Shown: positions 7,961-16,502, counted from the first letter of the stretch. The stretch: DNA of 64,000 bases from an uncultured Tenacibaculum sp. (GCA_947492185.1 CANLMR010000002.1:186001-250000); one strand, 5' to 3'. Numbers and translations are program-made. Notes: a model not told the origin generated them from the sequence alone.

Positions 7961-7998
7961 CAAAAAGTTAAGCTATTCGCTTAACTTTTTTAGTTTAA

Positions 7999-8083
7999 GC
8001 GCATATGGCGGAATTGGTAGACGCGCTGCCTTGAGGGGGCAGTATTCTTAATGAATGTGGAAGTTCGAATCTTCTTATGCGCA
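7999..8083 (+). tRNA. tRNA-Leu (anticodon GAG)
   Basis: An 85-base type II tRNA. The acceptor stem GCGCATA pairs with TATGCGC and is followed by discriminator A. The D arm has the leucine-type GGCGGAATTGGTAGACGC. The anticodon loop TTGAGGG gives anticodon GAG at 8033-8035, and a long variable arm (about 8043-8060) precedes the T arm with GTTCGAAT. It lies 38 bases after tRNA-Lys and they probably form one transcript. Confidence 0.96.
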
Positions 8084-8105
8084 CTTAAAAAACTCAATAA
8101 TAGTC

Positions 8106-8143
8106 AAACCATTAATAGTCAAACTATTAATGGTTTTTTTGTT
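8106..8143 (+). terminator. Terminator of the tRNA-Lys/tRNA-Leu transcript
   Basis: AAACCATTAATAG (8106-8118) pairs perfectly with CTATTAATGGTTT (8124-8136) around loop TCAAA and runs into seven T residues. Confidence 0.9.
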
Positions 8144-8198
8144 TTTAAATGTGAAATTTTATTAAAACTTCATCAAAAAACTTGTTAGAATAACAACT

Positions 8199-8206
8199 TA
8201 ATTTTG
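8199..8206 (+). promoter_or_regulatory. -7 box of a candidate small RNA
   Basis: TAATTTTG matches TAnnTTTG; expected transcription start about 8211-8213. A TTG at 8182-8184 is 14 bases upstream, shorter than usual for a -33 element. Confidence 0.5.
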
Positions 8207-8211
8207 TACAT

Positions 8212-8297
8212 TTAAATCAACAATTATCCTCCTTCCCTCGAGATCTCAACAGGAGATCAATAAGGCCTTTCGTTTCAGAAGGGTCTTATCTTTTTAT
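8212..8297 (+). ncRNA. Candidate ~85-nt small RNA with own promoter and terminator
   Basis: Downstream of the TAATTTTG box comes an unstructured pyrimidine-rich stretch (8227-8239), then hairpin GATCTC (8242-8247)/GAGATC (8253-8258). A second stem of 12 base pairs including G-T pairs follows, ATAAGGCCTTTC (8260-8271) with GAAGGGTCTTAT (8278-8289), ending in CTTTTTAT. No start codon or frame is evident. The next gene has a separate promoter box at 8315, so this looks like an independent short transcript rather than an attenuator. Identity and function are unknown. Confidence 0.45.
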
Positions 8298-8314
8298 GGA
8301 ATGATTTTTGAAAT

Positions 8315-8322
8315 TAGTTTTG
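8315..8322 (+). promoter_or_regulatory. Promoter -7 box of the carboxypeptidase-D-like-domain gene
   Basis: TAGTTTTG matches TAnnTTTG, placed 45 bases before the ATG at 8367 and after the small-RNA terminator. Confidence 0.5.
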
Positions 8323-8366
8323 CATATAATTAACTATAATCATAGTAAATATCCGTATTATTGCAT

Positions 8367-9149
8367 ATGCGTAAATGTATTTTTATAATCTCTTTTTTAT
8401 TTTGTTCTATTTCTGTTTTATCACAAGACAAACTAAAAGGACAAATCATTCATTCCGAATCAAAAAAAGCACTTAGTGCTGCACATATATTAAACTTAAA
8501 CTCAGTCGTAGGTACCATCACTAATGAGAAGGGACTTTTTGAATTAACTGCAAAAACTAATGATACTGTATTAGTATCTTACTTAGGTTTTGAGTCCATT
8601 AAGTTAAAAGTAACTAATGATTTATTAAAAGGAAATGAGTTAGTAATTTCTTTAAATGAAAAACCTGAAGAAGTTAAAGAGATTGTTATCAATTCAACAA
8701 AATTAATTGGAGTTTTAGAAGTTGATGTCAAACAAGTTCCTAAAGATCGTTTTACAAGAATACATTTAAATGGTTTGCCACAAACCTATGAGGTTGGTCG
8801 TCCTCAAAAGATCTCCTCGCCTATTGCCAAATTACTGAATCCAGTAGATTTGGTATATGGTTTATTTGGTAAAAAACCTAAACAGCTTAAAAAACTTCAA
8901 AAACTAAAAAAAGAAGACGATTTACGTAAAATGCTAGCGGGTAAATTTGACCGTGAAGTAATGATGGAATATTTAGAAATGGACAAACAGCAACTTTCAA
9001 AGTTGTTAGGAGATTGTAACTATTCTGAATACTTTATTAAAAAAGCTAGCGATTTACAAATGATTGAAGCTGTATTAAATTGCTACGAAAAATACAAAGC
9101 TATAAAAAAAGGAAAGATAGATAGAGACAGGATTCCTGATAGAAACTAA
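8367..9149 (+). CDS. Secreted protein with carboxypeptidase-D regulatory-like domain
   Basis: A TTG six bases upstream could serve, but the ATG at 8367 gives a clean signal peptide (MRKCIFIISFLFCSISVLSQ), so 260 residues are annotated. Residues about 22-95 form a CarboxypepD_reg-like beta-sandwich: LKGQIIHSESKKALSAAHI, then VGTITNEKGLFEL and VLVSYLGFESIKL, as in the N-terminal domain of SusC-like receptors. The rest is lysine-rich, with FGKKPKQLKKLQKLKKEDD and a helical end, and has no transmembrane or TonB part. It probably acts in the periplasm or on the cell surface as an adaptor or binding protein. The specific role is not recognisable. Confidence 0.65.
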   Translation: MRKCIFIISFLFCSISVLSQDKLKGQIIHSESKKALSAAHILNLNSVVGTITNEKGLFELTAKTNDTVLVSYLGFESIKLKVTNDLLKGNELVISLNEKPEEVKEIVINSTKLIGVLEVDVKQVPKDRFTRIHLNGLPQTYEVGRPQKISSPIAKLLNPVDLVYGLFGKKPKQLKKLQKLKKEDDLRKMLAGKFDREVMMEYLEMDKQQLSKLLGDCNYSEYFIKKASDLQMIEAVLNCYEKYKAIKKGKIDRDRIPDRN

Positions 9150-9196
9150 GTCTTATTAAGACATAAATTATTCTTTTTTATTAAATCATTATATAT

Positions 9197-11335
9197 ATGA
9201 TGAAAAAATTACTATTTACTCTTGTTAGCTGTATTACAATTACAGTAACATACGCTCAAGAAACATATTATAACGACGTAGATTTAAACCTTACTGGTGT
9301 TGCTTTAAAAAATGCTTTAGCAACGAAAATTATTAATACACATACCAACGCTTTAGATTATACTCCGGGAATTTGGAATGCATCAAAAGTTACAGATGTC
9401 AACCCAGAAAATAATACCGAAGTTCTTTTAATTTATGGTTATAGCGCTACAGGAACTACCTCAAGAACTAGGGGAATTGATAATAATGGAGGAAATAATG
9501 GACAATGGAATCGTGAACACGTTTTTGCAAACTCTCTAGCAAGTCCTGATTTAGATGCTGGTGGTACAAATGGACCTCCATATGCTGACGCACACAATTT
9601 GCGTCCTTCTGATACTCAAATAAATTCTTCAAGAAGTAACAAAAAATTTGCTACAGGTTCTGGTAACTCGGGTTCTGTAACTAATGGATGGTACCCTGGT
9701 GATGAATGGAAAGGAGATGTAGCGCGAATTATCATGTACATGTATTTGAGATATGGAAATCAATGTATGCCTACTTTTGTCGGTGTTGGAGACTCTTCAC
9801 AAACTCCAGACGATATGATTGATTTATTTTTACAATGGAATGCTGAAGATCCTGTTTCTGATATTGAAAAGCAAAGAAATCCATTTCATGAAAACACAGC
9901 AAACACATATGCTCAAGGAAATAGAAATCCGTTTATAGATAATCCAAGATTAGCAACAAGAATTTGGGGAGGGCCAGATGCTGAAGATATTTGGGGAATT
10001 TATTCAAGCGCAGATACTGAGGCTCCTACCACTCCAACAAATGTAACAGCTTCAAATATTACAACTTTTTCAATAGATCTTTCTTGGACAGCATCTACAG
10101 ATAATGTTGCAGTAACTAGTTACGACGTTTTTGTGGATGGAAATTTAACAACAAATGTAACTACTAATAGCACCACATTAAATGACTTAAATTCGAATAC
10201 TACATATTCAATTACAATCTTAGCTAAAGATGCTGTTGGAAATGAATCTGCGCAAAGTACAGCTATTACTCCGAAAACATTAGAAGACACACAAGCTCCT
10301 TCTGTTCCAACTAATATTGTAATTAGTAATGAAACTGATACAACATTAAAAGTTACATGGACAGCTTCTACTGATAATACAGCTGTAACAGCATATGAAG
10401 TTTATGTTGACGGAGCGTTAAATGCAGAACCTACAGCTAATACTTATACAGTAACTTCTCTTACTGCCTCAACTACATATAGCATCCAAGTTTTAGCAAA
10501 AGATGTCGTTGATAACAAATCAGCTTTGAGTACTGCTGTAAACGGAACAACAACAGATGGAGGTACTGGAAGTGCTAATGAACTATTCTTCTCTGAATAT
10601 GTTGAAGGTTCTAGTAATAATAAAGCTTTAGAAATTGCAAATGTTACCTCTAGTCCTATTGATTTAAGTACTTATAGTATCAAAAGAAATGGAAATGGTG
10701 GAGCAACTTGGTCGGCTCCTCTAAATTTAACAGGTACAATTGCTGCTGGTGATGTTTATGTTATTATAAACGGTAGTGCTGCACTTCAAAAATTAATTGA
10801 TGAAGCGGATTATGTTCATCCTAATAATAGTAGTACCAACAATGGAGAACCTATTAACTTCAATGGAAATGATCCTATAGGTTTATTTAAAAATGATGTT
10901 CTAATAGATATTATTGGAGTATTTAATGGAGGAACAGTAAATTTCGCTAAAGATGTTACTTTAAGACGTAAAAATAGTGTAGTGAATCCGAACACTACTT
11001 TCGATAAAGCAAACGAATGGGATGAATTTGCTCAAGATGTTGTCGACAATATTGGAACTCATGATGCCGCTACTGCAAGTGTATCTGACGAATTGTTAAG
11101 TAAATTTGTAATATATCCAAATCCTATTTTAGACAACACCATTTATATAAAAAATAGTTCAAACATAGTAATTGATGAAGTTATTATTTACTCTATAACA
11201 GGTAAAGAGATATTTAAAACTTCTGAAATCATTACTAATGAAGGAATAAAAATAAAAAAACCAAGTCCAGGAACATACTTTCTAAAGCTGAAAAGTAACC
11301 TTGGGATTGCCACAAAAAAACTACTTGTAAGGTAG
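9197..11335 (+). CDS. T9SS-exported extracellular endonuclease I-type nuclease
   Basis: A 712-residue secreted protein in five parts. A signal peptide (about 1-20) precedes an endonuclease I domain (about 25-270) containing NREHVFANSLA and ADAHNLRPSDTQINSSRSN, where the His residues and Asn match the beta-beta-alpha metal nuclease site. Two fibronectin type III domains follow (about 277-362 and 366-455), each with TAPTxPTN-like starts and STTYSIxxLAKDxVxN. Next is a lamin-tail-like domain (about 462-590, FFSEYVEGSSNNKALEI). A C-terminal T9SS type A sorting domain (about 635-712) has FVIYPNPILDNTIYI, GKEIFKT and GTYFLKL. It is expected to be released or surface-anchored and to degrade external DNA/RNA for nutrients. 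Confidence 0.88.
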   Translation: MMKKLLFTLVSCITITVTYAQETYYNDVDLNLTGVALKNALATKIINTHTNALDYTPGIWNASKVTDVNPENNTEVLLIYGYSATGTTSRTRGIDNNGGNNGQWNREHVFANSLASPDLDAGGTNGPPYADAHNLRPSDTQINSSRSNKKFATGSGNSGSVTNGWYPGDEWKGDVARIIMYMYLRYGNQCMPTFVGVGDSSQTPDDMIDLFLQWNAEDPVSDIEKQRNPFHENTANTYAQGNRNPFIDNPRLATRIWGGPDAEDIWGIYSSADTEAPTTPTNVTASNITTFSIDLSWTASTDNVAVTSYDVFVDGNLTTNVTTNSTTLNDLNSNTTYSITILAKDAVGNESAQSTAITPKTLEDTQAPSVPTNIVISNETDTTLKVTWTASTDNTAVTAYEVYVDGALNAEPTANTYTVTSLTASTTYSIQVLAKDVVDNKSALSTAVNGTTTDGGTGSANELFFSEYVEGSSNNKALEIANVTSSPIDLSTYSIKRNGNGGATWSAPLNLTGTIAAGDVYVIINGSAALQKLIDEADYVHPNNSSTNNGEPINFNGNDPIGLFKNDVLIDIIGVFNGGTVNFAKDVTLRRKNSVVNPNTTFDKANEWDEFAQDVVDNIGTHDAATASVSDELLSKFVIYPNPILDNTIYIKNSSNIVIDEVIIYSITGKEIFKTSEIITNEGIKIKKPSPGTYFLKLKSNLGIATKKLLVR

Positions 11336-11340
11336 AAATT

Positions 11341-11368
11341 AAAAGCAGCAAATTTTGCTGCTTTTTTT
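11341..11368 (+). terminator. Terminator after the nuclease gene
   Basis: AAAGCAGCAAA pairs with TTTGCTGCTTT and is followed by a run of T, within 10 bases of the stop codon. Confidence 0.88.
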
Positions 11369-11392
11369 ACACTCATAATTCAATTAAAAAAG

Positions 11393-11400
11393 TAAATTTG
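11393..11400 (+). promoter_or_regulatory. purL promoter -7 box
   Basis: TAAATTTG matches TAnnTTTG; start expected near 11405-11407, about 28 bases before the purL ATG. Confidence 0.6.
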
Positions 11401-11433
11401 TAGCTTTTAACAACACAACCTAAATAACACATA

Positions 11434-14400
11434 ATGATTCATTTCTTTGGAAACATAAACAGTAAAGTTTTTGCTGTTCAAACATCAAAAGAATTAACAA
11501 CTGAAGATATTTCAAAACTTACATGGTTATTTGCGAATAAACCTAAACTTGATACGGCGTCTATTGACGCCTTTTTTGTTGGGCCTAGAGCAGCTATGAT
11601 TACTCCTTGGAGTACTAATGCTGTGGAAATTACGCAAAACATGGGGATTGAAGGAATTATAAGGATTGAAGAATTTGATTCTGCAAATGAAGATTTTACA
11701 GATTTTGACCCTATGATTTCTCAAAAATTCGATGCTCTTGATCAAGAAGTTTTTACGATAAATATAACTCCAGAATCTATCTTAGAAATTGAAGATATTA
11801 AATCTTACAATGAACAAGAAGGTTTAGCATTAAACGATGAAGAAATTGATTATTTAAATGAAGTTTCTGAAAGAATTGGAAGAAAATTAACTGATTCTGA
11901 AGTTTTTGGATTTTCTCAGGTAAATTCAGAGCACTGTCGTCACAAGATATTTAATGGAACTTTTGTTATTGATGGAGAAGAACAACCTACTTCCCTATTC
12001 AAAATGATTAAGGAAACATCAAAACAAAATCCAAACGATATTGTATCTGCTTATAAAGATAATGTTGCGTTTATTAAAGGACCAAAAGTTGAGCAATTTG
12101 CTCCGAAGTCTGCAGATAAACCAGATTATTACGAAACAAAAGAATTTGAATCTGTTATTTCATTAAAAGCAGAAACTCATAACTTCCCTACTACGGTTGA
12201 ACCTTTTAACGGTGCAGCAACTGGTTCAGGTGGAGAAATTAGAGATCGTTTAGCTGGAGGAAAAGGTTCTATTCCTTTAGCAGGAACAGCAGTTTATATG
12301 ACATCATATTCTCGCTTAGAAGAAAATCGTCCTTGGGAAAAAGGAATGAATGAGCGTGATTGGTTGTATCAAACTCCAATTGATATTTTAATCAAAGCTT
12401 CTAATGGAGCTTCTGATTTTGGAAATAAATTCGGGCAACCTTTAATTTGTGGTTCTGTTTTAACTTTTGAACATGAAGAAGAAGCACGCAAATTAGGTTT
12501 CGATAAAGTAATAATGCAAGCTGGAGGAATCGGATATGGTAAAGCTGAGCAAGCATTAAAAGATACTCCAAAAGATGGTGATAAAATTGTAATTCTTGGT
12601 GGAGAGAATTATAGAATTGGTATGGGAGGAGCAGCTGTTTCTTCAGCTGATACAGGTGAATTTTCTTCTGGAATTGAATTAAATGCAGTTCAACGTTCTA
12701 ATCCTGAAATGCAAAAACGTGCAGCAAATGCAGTACGTGGAATGGTAGAAAGTGAAGAAAACTTAATCGTTTCTATTCATGATCATGGAGCTGGTGGACA
12801 TTTAAATTGTTTATCTGAATTAGTTGAAGACACTGGTGGTAAAATTGATTTAGATCAGTTACCTGTTGGTGATCCAACTTTATCTGACAAAGAAATTATC
12901 GGAAATGAATCTCAAGAAAGAATGGGATTAGTTATTTCTGAAGAACATATTAATACGTTAGAGAGAATTGCTGAAAGAGAAAGATCTCCTATGTATACTG
13001 TTGGTGATGTTACTAATGATCATAGATTTACATTCGAATCTCAAACGAAAGGTAATAAACCAATGGACTTGGCACTGAACGATATGTTCGGAAGCTCACC
13101 AAAAACTATAATGAATGACGTAACAGTTTTTAGAAACTATAGCGAAGTAGATTATACTAAAGAAAACTTCTACGATTATTTAAATCAAGTTCTTCAATTA
13201 GAAGCAGTTGCTTGTAAAGATTGGTTAACTAATAAGGTAGATCGTTGTGTTGGTGGTAAAGTTGCTAAACAACAATGTGTTGGTCAATTACAAATCCCTT
13301 TAAACAATCTAGGTGTTATGGCTTTAGATTTTAAAGGTAAAGAGGGAATTGCAACTTCAATTGGCCACTCTCCTATTTCTGGTTTAATTGATTCTACTGC
13401 TGGAAGTTTAAATTCAATTGGAGAAGCATTAACTAATATTATTTGGGCTCCTTTGAAAGATGGTTTACAATCAGTTTCATTATCTGCTAACTGGATGTGG
13501 CCTTGTAAAAATAAAGGTGAAGATGCTAGATTATATAAAGCAGTAAAAGCAGTTTCTGAGTTTTCTATTGATTTAGGAATTAATGTTCCTACTGGAAAAG
13601 ACTCTTTATCAATGAAACAAAAGTATCCTAACGAGGATGTAATCTCTCCAGGAACTGTTGTGATTTCTGCAGCCGCAAATTGTAATGATATTACCAAAGT
13701 TGTAGAACCTGTGTTCCAACAAAATGCTGGAAGTATATACTACATCAACTTATCTCAAGATACTTTCAAATTAGGAGGAAGTTCATTCGGACAAGTAATC
13801 AACAAAATAGGGAATGAAGCTCCTACAATTAAAGATGCTTCATTCTTTAAGAAAGCATTCAATGTAATTCAACAATTAATAAAAGATGAAAAAATTGTTG
13901 CTGGTCATGATATCGCTTCTGGTGGTTTCATAACTACATTACTTGAATTATGCTTCGCTAATACGAATACTGGAGCGAACATTGACTTATCTATCTTAAA
14001 TGAAGAAGATTCTATTAAATTATTATTTTCTGAGAATAACGGAATCATCATTCAATCAAAAGATGACTCTATAGAATCTATCTTAAATGAAAACACAATT
14101 GAATTCTTTAAAATTGGTTCAGTTGTAGAAGCTGATAGAGTAAATATCAAAAATAACGATGATTTATATTCATTGTCTGTAAGTGAATTAAGAGATACTT
14201 GGTATAAAACTTCTTATTTATTAGATCAGAAACAAACAGCTAATAATTTAGCAAAAGACAGATTTAATAATTATAAAAATCAACCTTTAGAATACACTTT
14301 CCCTCAAAATTTTACAGGGAAACTTCCTAAAGCAGATAGTTCATTACCGAGACCTAAAGCTGCAATTATTAGAGAAAAAGGATCAAACTCTGAACGTGAA

Positions 14401-15105
14401 ATGGCTAATGCTATGTATTTAGCAGGTTTTGATGTCAAGGATGTTCATATGACTGATTTAATATCTGGAAGAGAAACTCTTGAGGATATTCAATTTATTG
14501 GAGCTGTCGGAGGATTTTCAAATTCAGATGTTTTAGGTTCTGCTAAAGGTTGGGCTGGAGCTTTCTTATATAATGAAAAAGCAAATACCGCTTTAAAGAA
14601 CTTCTTCAACAGAGAGGATACATTATCTGTTGGTATTTGTAACGGATGCCAATTATGGATGGAATTAGAATTAATAAATCCAGATCATGATGAACATGGA
14701 AAAATGGTTCACAATGATTCTCAAAAACACGAAAGTTCATTTACATCTGTAAAAGTTCAAAAGAATAATTCTGTAATGTTATCTTCATTAGAAGGTACTA
14801 CTTTAGGAGTTTGGATTTCTCATGGTGAAGGTAAATTCAATTTGCCAAAAGAAGAATCTGAATACGACATTGTCGCTAAGTACGCTTATAAAGGATATCC
14901 GCATAATCCAAACGGATCAGATTTCAATACGGCAATGATGTGTGATAAGACGGGTAGACATTTAGTAACTATGCCACATATAGAAAGATCTACATTCCAA
15001 TGGAACTGGCCTTATTATCCTGAGAATAGAAAAGACCAAGTTTCTCCATGGTTGCAAGCATTTGTAAATGCGAAACAATGGATAGAAAAGAAAAATGATA
15101 TGTAA
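11434..15105 (+). CDS. purL: Phosphoribosylformylglycinamidine synthase, single-chain
   Basis: A 1223-residue large-type PurL that converts FGAR, ATP and glutamine to FGAM in purine synthesis. The N-terminal PurS-like part (about 1-140) is followed by the linker and synthase halves. The ATP-binding signature lies in LKAETHNFPTTVEPFNGAATGSGGEIRD-like sequence (here about 247-275), and SIHDHGAGGHLNCLSELVED is intact. A C-terminal class I glutamine amidotransferase domain (from about 970) carries the nucleophile in SVGICNGCQLW and a His in MPHIERS. Length fits the Bacteroidota/proteobacterial one-chain form. It is a stand-alone gene with its own promoter and terminator; no purine riboswitch was seen in the 33 bases before the start. 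Confidence 0.96.
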   Translation: MIHFFGNINSKVFAVQTSKELTTEDISKLTWLFANKPKLDTASIDAFFVGPRAAMITPWSTNAVEITQNMGIEGIIRIEEFDSANEDFTDFDPMISQKFDALDQEVFTINITPESILEIEDIKSYNEQEGLALNDEEIDYLNEVSERIGRKLTDSEVFGFSQVNSEHCRHKIFNGTFVIDGEEQPTSLFKMIKETSKQNPNDIVSAYKDNVAFIKGPKVEQFAPKSADKPDYYETKEFESVISLKAETHNFPTTVEPFNGAATGSGGEIRDRLAGGKGSIPLAGTAVYMTSYSRLEENRPWEKGMNERDWLYQTPIDILIKASNGASDFGNKFGQPLICGSVLTFEHEEEARKLGFDKVIMQAGGIGYGKAEQALKDTPKDGDKIVILGGENYRIGMGGAAVSSADTGEFSSGIELNAVQRSNPEMQKRAANAVRGMVESEENLIVSIHDHGAGGHLNCLSELVEDTGGKIDLDQLPVGDPTLSDKEIIGNESQERMGLVISEEHINTLERIAERERSPMYTVGDVTNDHRFTFESQTKGNKPMDLALNDMFGSSPKTIMNDVTVFRNYSEVDYTKENFYDYLNQVLQLEAVACKDWLTNKVDRCVGGKVAKQQCVGQLQIPLNNLGVMALDFKGKEGIATSIGHSPISGLIDSTAGSLNSIGEALTNIIWAPLKDGLQSVSLSANWMWPCKNKGEDARLYKAVKAVSEFSIDLGINVPTGKDSLSMKQKYPNEDVISPGTVVISAAANCNDITKVVEPVFQQNAGSIYYINLSQDTFKLGGSSFGQVINKIGNEAPTIKDASFFKKAFNVIQQLIKDEKIVAGHDIASGGFITTLLELCFANTNTGANIDLSILNEEDSIKLLFSENNGIIIQSKDDSIESILNENTIEFFKIGSVVEADRVNIKNNDDLYSLSVSELRDTWYKTSYLLDQKQTANNLAKDRFNNYKNQPLEYTFPQNFTGKLPKADSSLPRPKAAIIREKGSNSEREMANAMYLAGFDVKDVHMTDLISGRETLEDIQFIGAVGGFSNSDVLGSAKGWAGAFLYNEKANTALKNFFNREDTLSVGICNGCQLWMELELINPDHDEHGKMVHNDSQKHESSFTSVKVQKNNSVMLSSLEGTTLGVWISHGEGKFNLPKEESEYDIVAKYAYKGYPHNPNGSDFNTAMMCDKTGRHLVTMPHIERSTFQWNWPYYPENRKDQVSPWLQAFVNAKQWIEKKNDM

Positions 15106-15133
15106 ACGCTGTTATTTACAATATTAAACTACT

Positions 15134-15167
15134 AAAAGCATTTACTGAAGTAAATGCTTTTTTTTTG
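15134..15167 (+). terminator. purL terminator
   Basis: AAAAGCATTTAC (15134-15145) pairs perfectly with GTAAATGCTTTT (15150-15161) around TGAA, followed by T residues. Confidence 0.92.
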
Positions 15168-15697
15168 CTATAATTCAAAGCGTTAACTTAATTTACAATT
15201 GTAACAATTGACTTTGAAATGAAAATATTTGTTTGCTAAGCATAATAATGTGTTTAAATTAACATATAATCTAATACTAAAAAATAATACGCTAAAAAGG
15301 TTTAAAACTGTCTTATTACATTAACAACTATACTATTAATCTGGTTAACATGATCATTCAACGTTTGTTTAATTATAAATAGAAACGTTTTTATAAATTT
15401 CAATTGGAAATCTTCTGTTAATTACAATTGTATACAGTAACTAGATCCATATTTAAACTCTGTATATTAGATTATCTCCTTTACAATTGTAAACTACCAA
15501 TAAACTAGAGCACTATAAACAAACTTTATTATATAATCATACATAATTGTTATTTAGTTGTTTAACTATATTTATTTAATGTTTTAGTTTAATTAATTAT
15601 TTAGTTTTTGTTTAATTTATTTGAATTTTTCTTGTTTACAATTGAAAAAATTATTATGTTTACAATCGTAAACTAAATATTTGTTTACATTTGTAGC
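15168..15697. promoter_or_regulatory. Long AT-rich noncoding region with six TTACAATTGTAA-like palindromes
   Basis: About 530 bases without a credible gene. The palindrome occurs at 15193-15204 (perfect TTACAATTGTAA), 15422-15433 (one mismatch), 15481-15492 (perfect, extended to TTTACAATTGTAAA at 15480-15493), 15636-15647, 15660-15671 (within GTTTACAATCGTAAAC, 15658-15673) and 15685-15696. The last three are spaced 24 and 25 bases apart and end in the promoter of the XRE regulator. The first is framed by TTCAAAG (15174-15180) and CTTTGAA (15212-15218). These are probably operator sites, most simply for the XRE protein encoded at 15698. That assignment is inference from position and symmetry. 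Confidence 0.6.
15687..15694 (+). promoter_or_regulatory. XRE-regulator promoter -7 box overlapping the last operator copy
   Basis: TACATTTG matches TAnnTTTG and ends three bases before the ATG at 15698, so transcription would begin at or next to the start codon. The box lies inside the last palindrome copy, so a protein bound there would block the promoter. Confidence 0.5.
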
Positions 15698-16087
15698 ATG
15701 ATTGAACGTTTAAAAGTAATATTGGATTATTATAATTTGACTTCATCAAATTTTGCAGAAAAAATTGATGTTCCCCGCTCAAGTATTTCTCACCTACTAT
15801 CAGGTAGAAATAAACCAAGCTTAGATTTCATTTTAAAAGTAGATAAAGCTTTTGAAGAAGTAAGTTTAGATTGGCTGTTGTATGGTAAAGGTAGTTTTCC
15901 TAAAAACAATGAAGATTCTACTTCTCCATCACTATTCACAAAGACGACAAAAAATGAAACTCAAAACGAAATACGCGAATCTGAGCCTACAATAAAAGAA
16001 CACAAAGTTCCTGCTGATGAATTAAAAACACTAATAAAGGTTATCCTTTTATACAGTGATGGAACTTTTGATGAGTTTGAAAAATGA
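15698..16087 (+). CDS. XRE-family helix-turn-helix transcriptional regulator
   Basis: A 129-residue protein with an N-terminal XRE/Cro DNA-binding domain (about 3-58). The recognition-helix region is VPRSSISHLLSGRNKPSLDF, and DWLLYGKGSFP ends the domain in the form common to Flavobacteriia. The C-terminal half is charged, then has a short strand-like end (LIKVILLYSDGTFDEFEK), perhaps for dimerisation or ligand sensing. The ATG fits homologues that begin MIERLK. The array of palindromes upstream and their overlap with the -7 box suggest autoregulation. A hairpin (AATGATTTT 16083-16091 with AAAATCATT 16099-16107) spans the stop codon. Its wider targets are unknown. Confidence 0.85.
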   Translation: MIERLKVILDYYNLTSSNFAEKIDVPRSSISHLLSGRNKPSLDFILKVDKAFEEVSLDWLLYGKGSFPKNNEDSTSPSLFTKTTKNETQNEIRESEPTIKEHKVPADELKTLIKVILLYSDGTFDEFEK

Positions 16088-16130
16088 TTTTTTTTACGAA
16101 AATCATTATTTTAATAATCCCCATAGAAAA

Positions 16131-16166
16131 AATAAGTCTGTATGAAAATACAGACTTATTTATTTA
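16131..16166 (+). terminator. Terminator of the XRE gene, near-identical to one on the opposite strand
   Basis: AATAAGTCTGTAT (16131-16143) pairs perfectly with ATACAGACTTATT (16148-16160) around a GAAA tetraloop. A copy differing by one base occurs in inverted orientation at 16377-16406. Confidence 0.8.
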
Positions 16167-16376
16167 TATAAATTCTACAATTAAAAAAAACTCTTTTTTT
16201 CAAAATAACTAAAATTTATTCAATTTTAAAACCTCTTATACGGGAAAATATACAGAGTAAAATCAAATACGCCATTCTCAGAAAGGCCAATTATAATGTA
16301 ATTAAGAGAATTTCTTTTTTTGCATATAATATTAAACTAAATTTTAACAAATTAATACTTTGATTTTATCAAAAAA
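16167..16376. other. Noncoding spacer between convergent genes, with one further hairpin
   Basis: No frame of note. ATTCTC (16274-16279) pairs with GAGAAT (16306-16311), with inner AATTA (16289-16293)/TAATT (16299-16303). It runs into TTCTTTTTTTG on the plus strand, so it resembles a third terminator, although the XRE gene already has one at 16131. A short transcript between them is possible. Confidence 0.4.
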
Positions 16377-16406
16377 AATAAGCCTGTATTTTCATACAGA
16401 CTTATT
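16366..16406 (-). terminator. Terminator of the modular lipoprotein gene
   Basis: Read on the minus strand, AATAAGTCTGTAT-GAAA-ATACAGGCTTATT (stem within 16377-16406) is followed by a run of eight T. It matches the XRE terminator in sense orientation at all but one base. Confidence 0.8.
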
Positions 16407-16502
16407 TATTGCAAGTAATAAATAATTAAAAATTATATGGAATAATAAAATCGATTAAAACCCTCCCTATTATAATACAATCGATTTTTCTTTAATTCTT
16501 TT

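Noticed and set aside
8044..8141. A CRISPR-like or transposon end at the tRNA-Leu
   Set aside because: No repeat array or direct repeats; the inverted repeat at 8106-8136 is a plain terminator.
8361..8366. TTG start two codons upstream of the carboxypeptidase-D-like-domain gene
   Set aside because: The ATG at 8367 gives a normal signal peptide beginning MRKCIF; the extra two residues have no support.
12000..13700. Open frames antisense to purL
   Set aside because: They lie within a highly conserved enzyme gene and encode low-complexity shadow peptides.
16131..16406. The inverted hairpins as ends of a transposon
   Set aside because: No transposase frame and no target-site duplication were seen; each hairpin fits a normal terminator for its adjacent gene.
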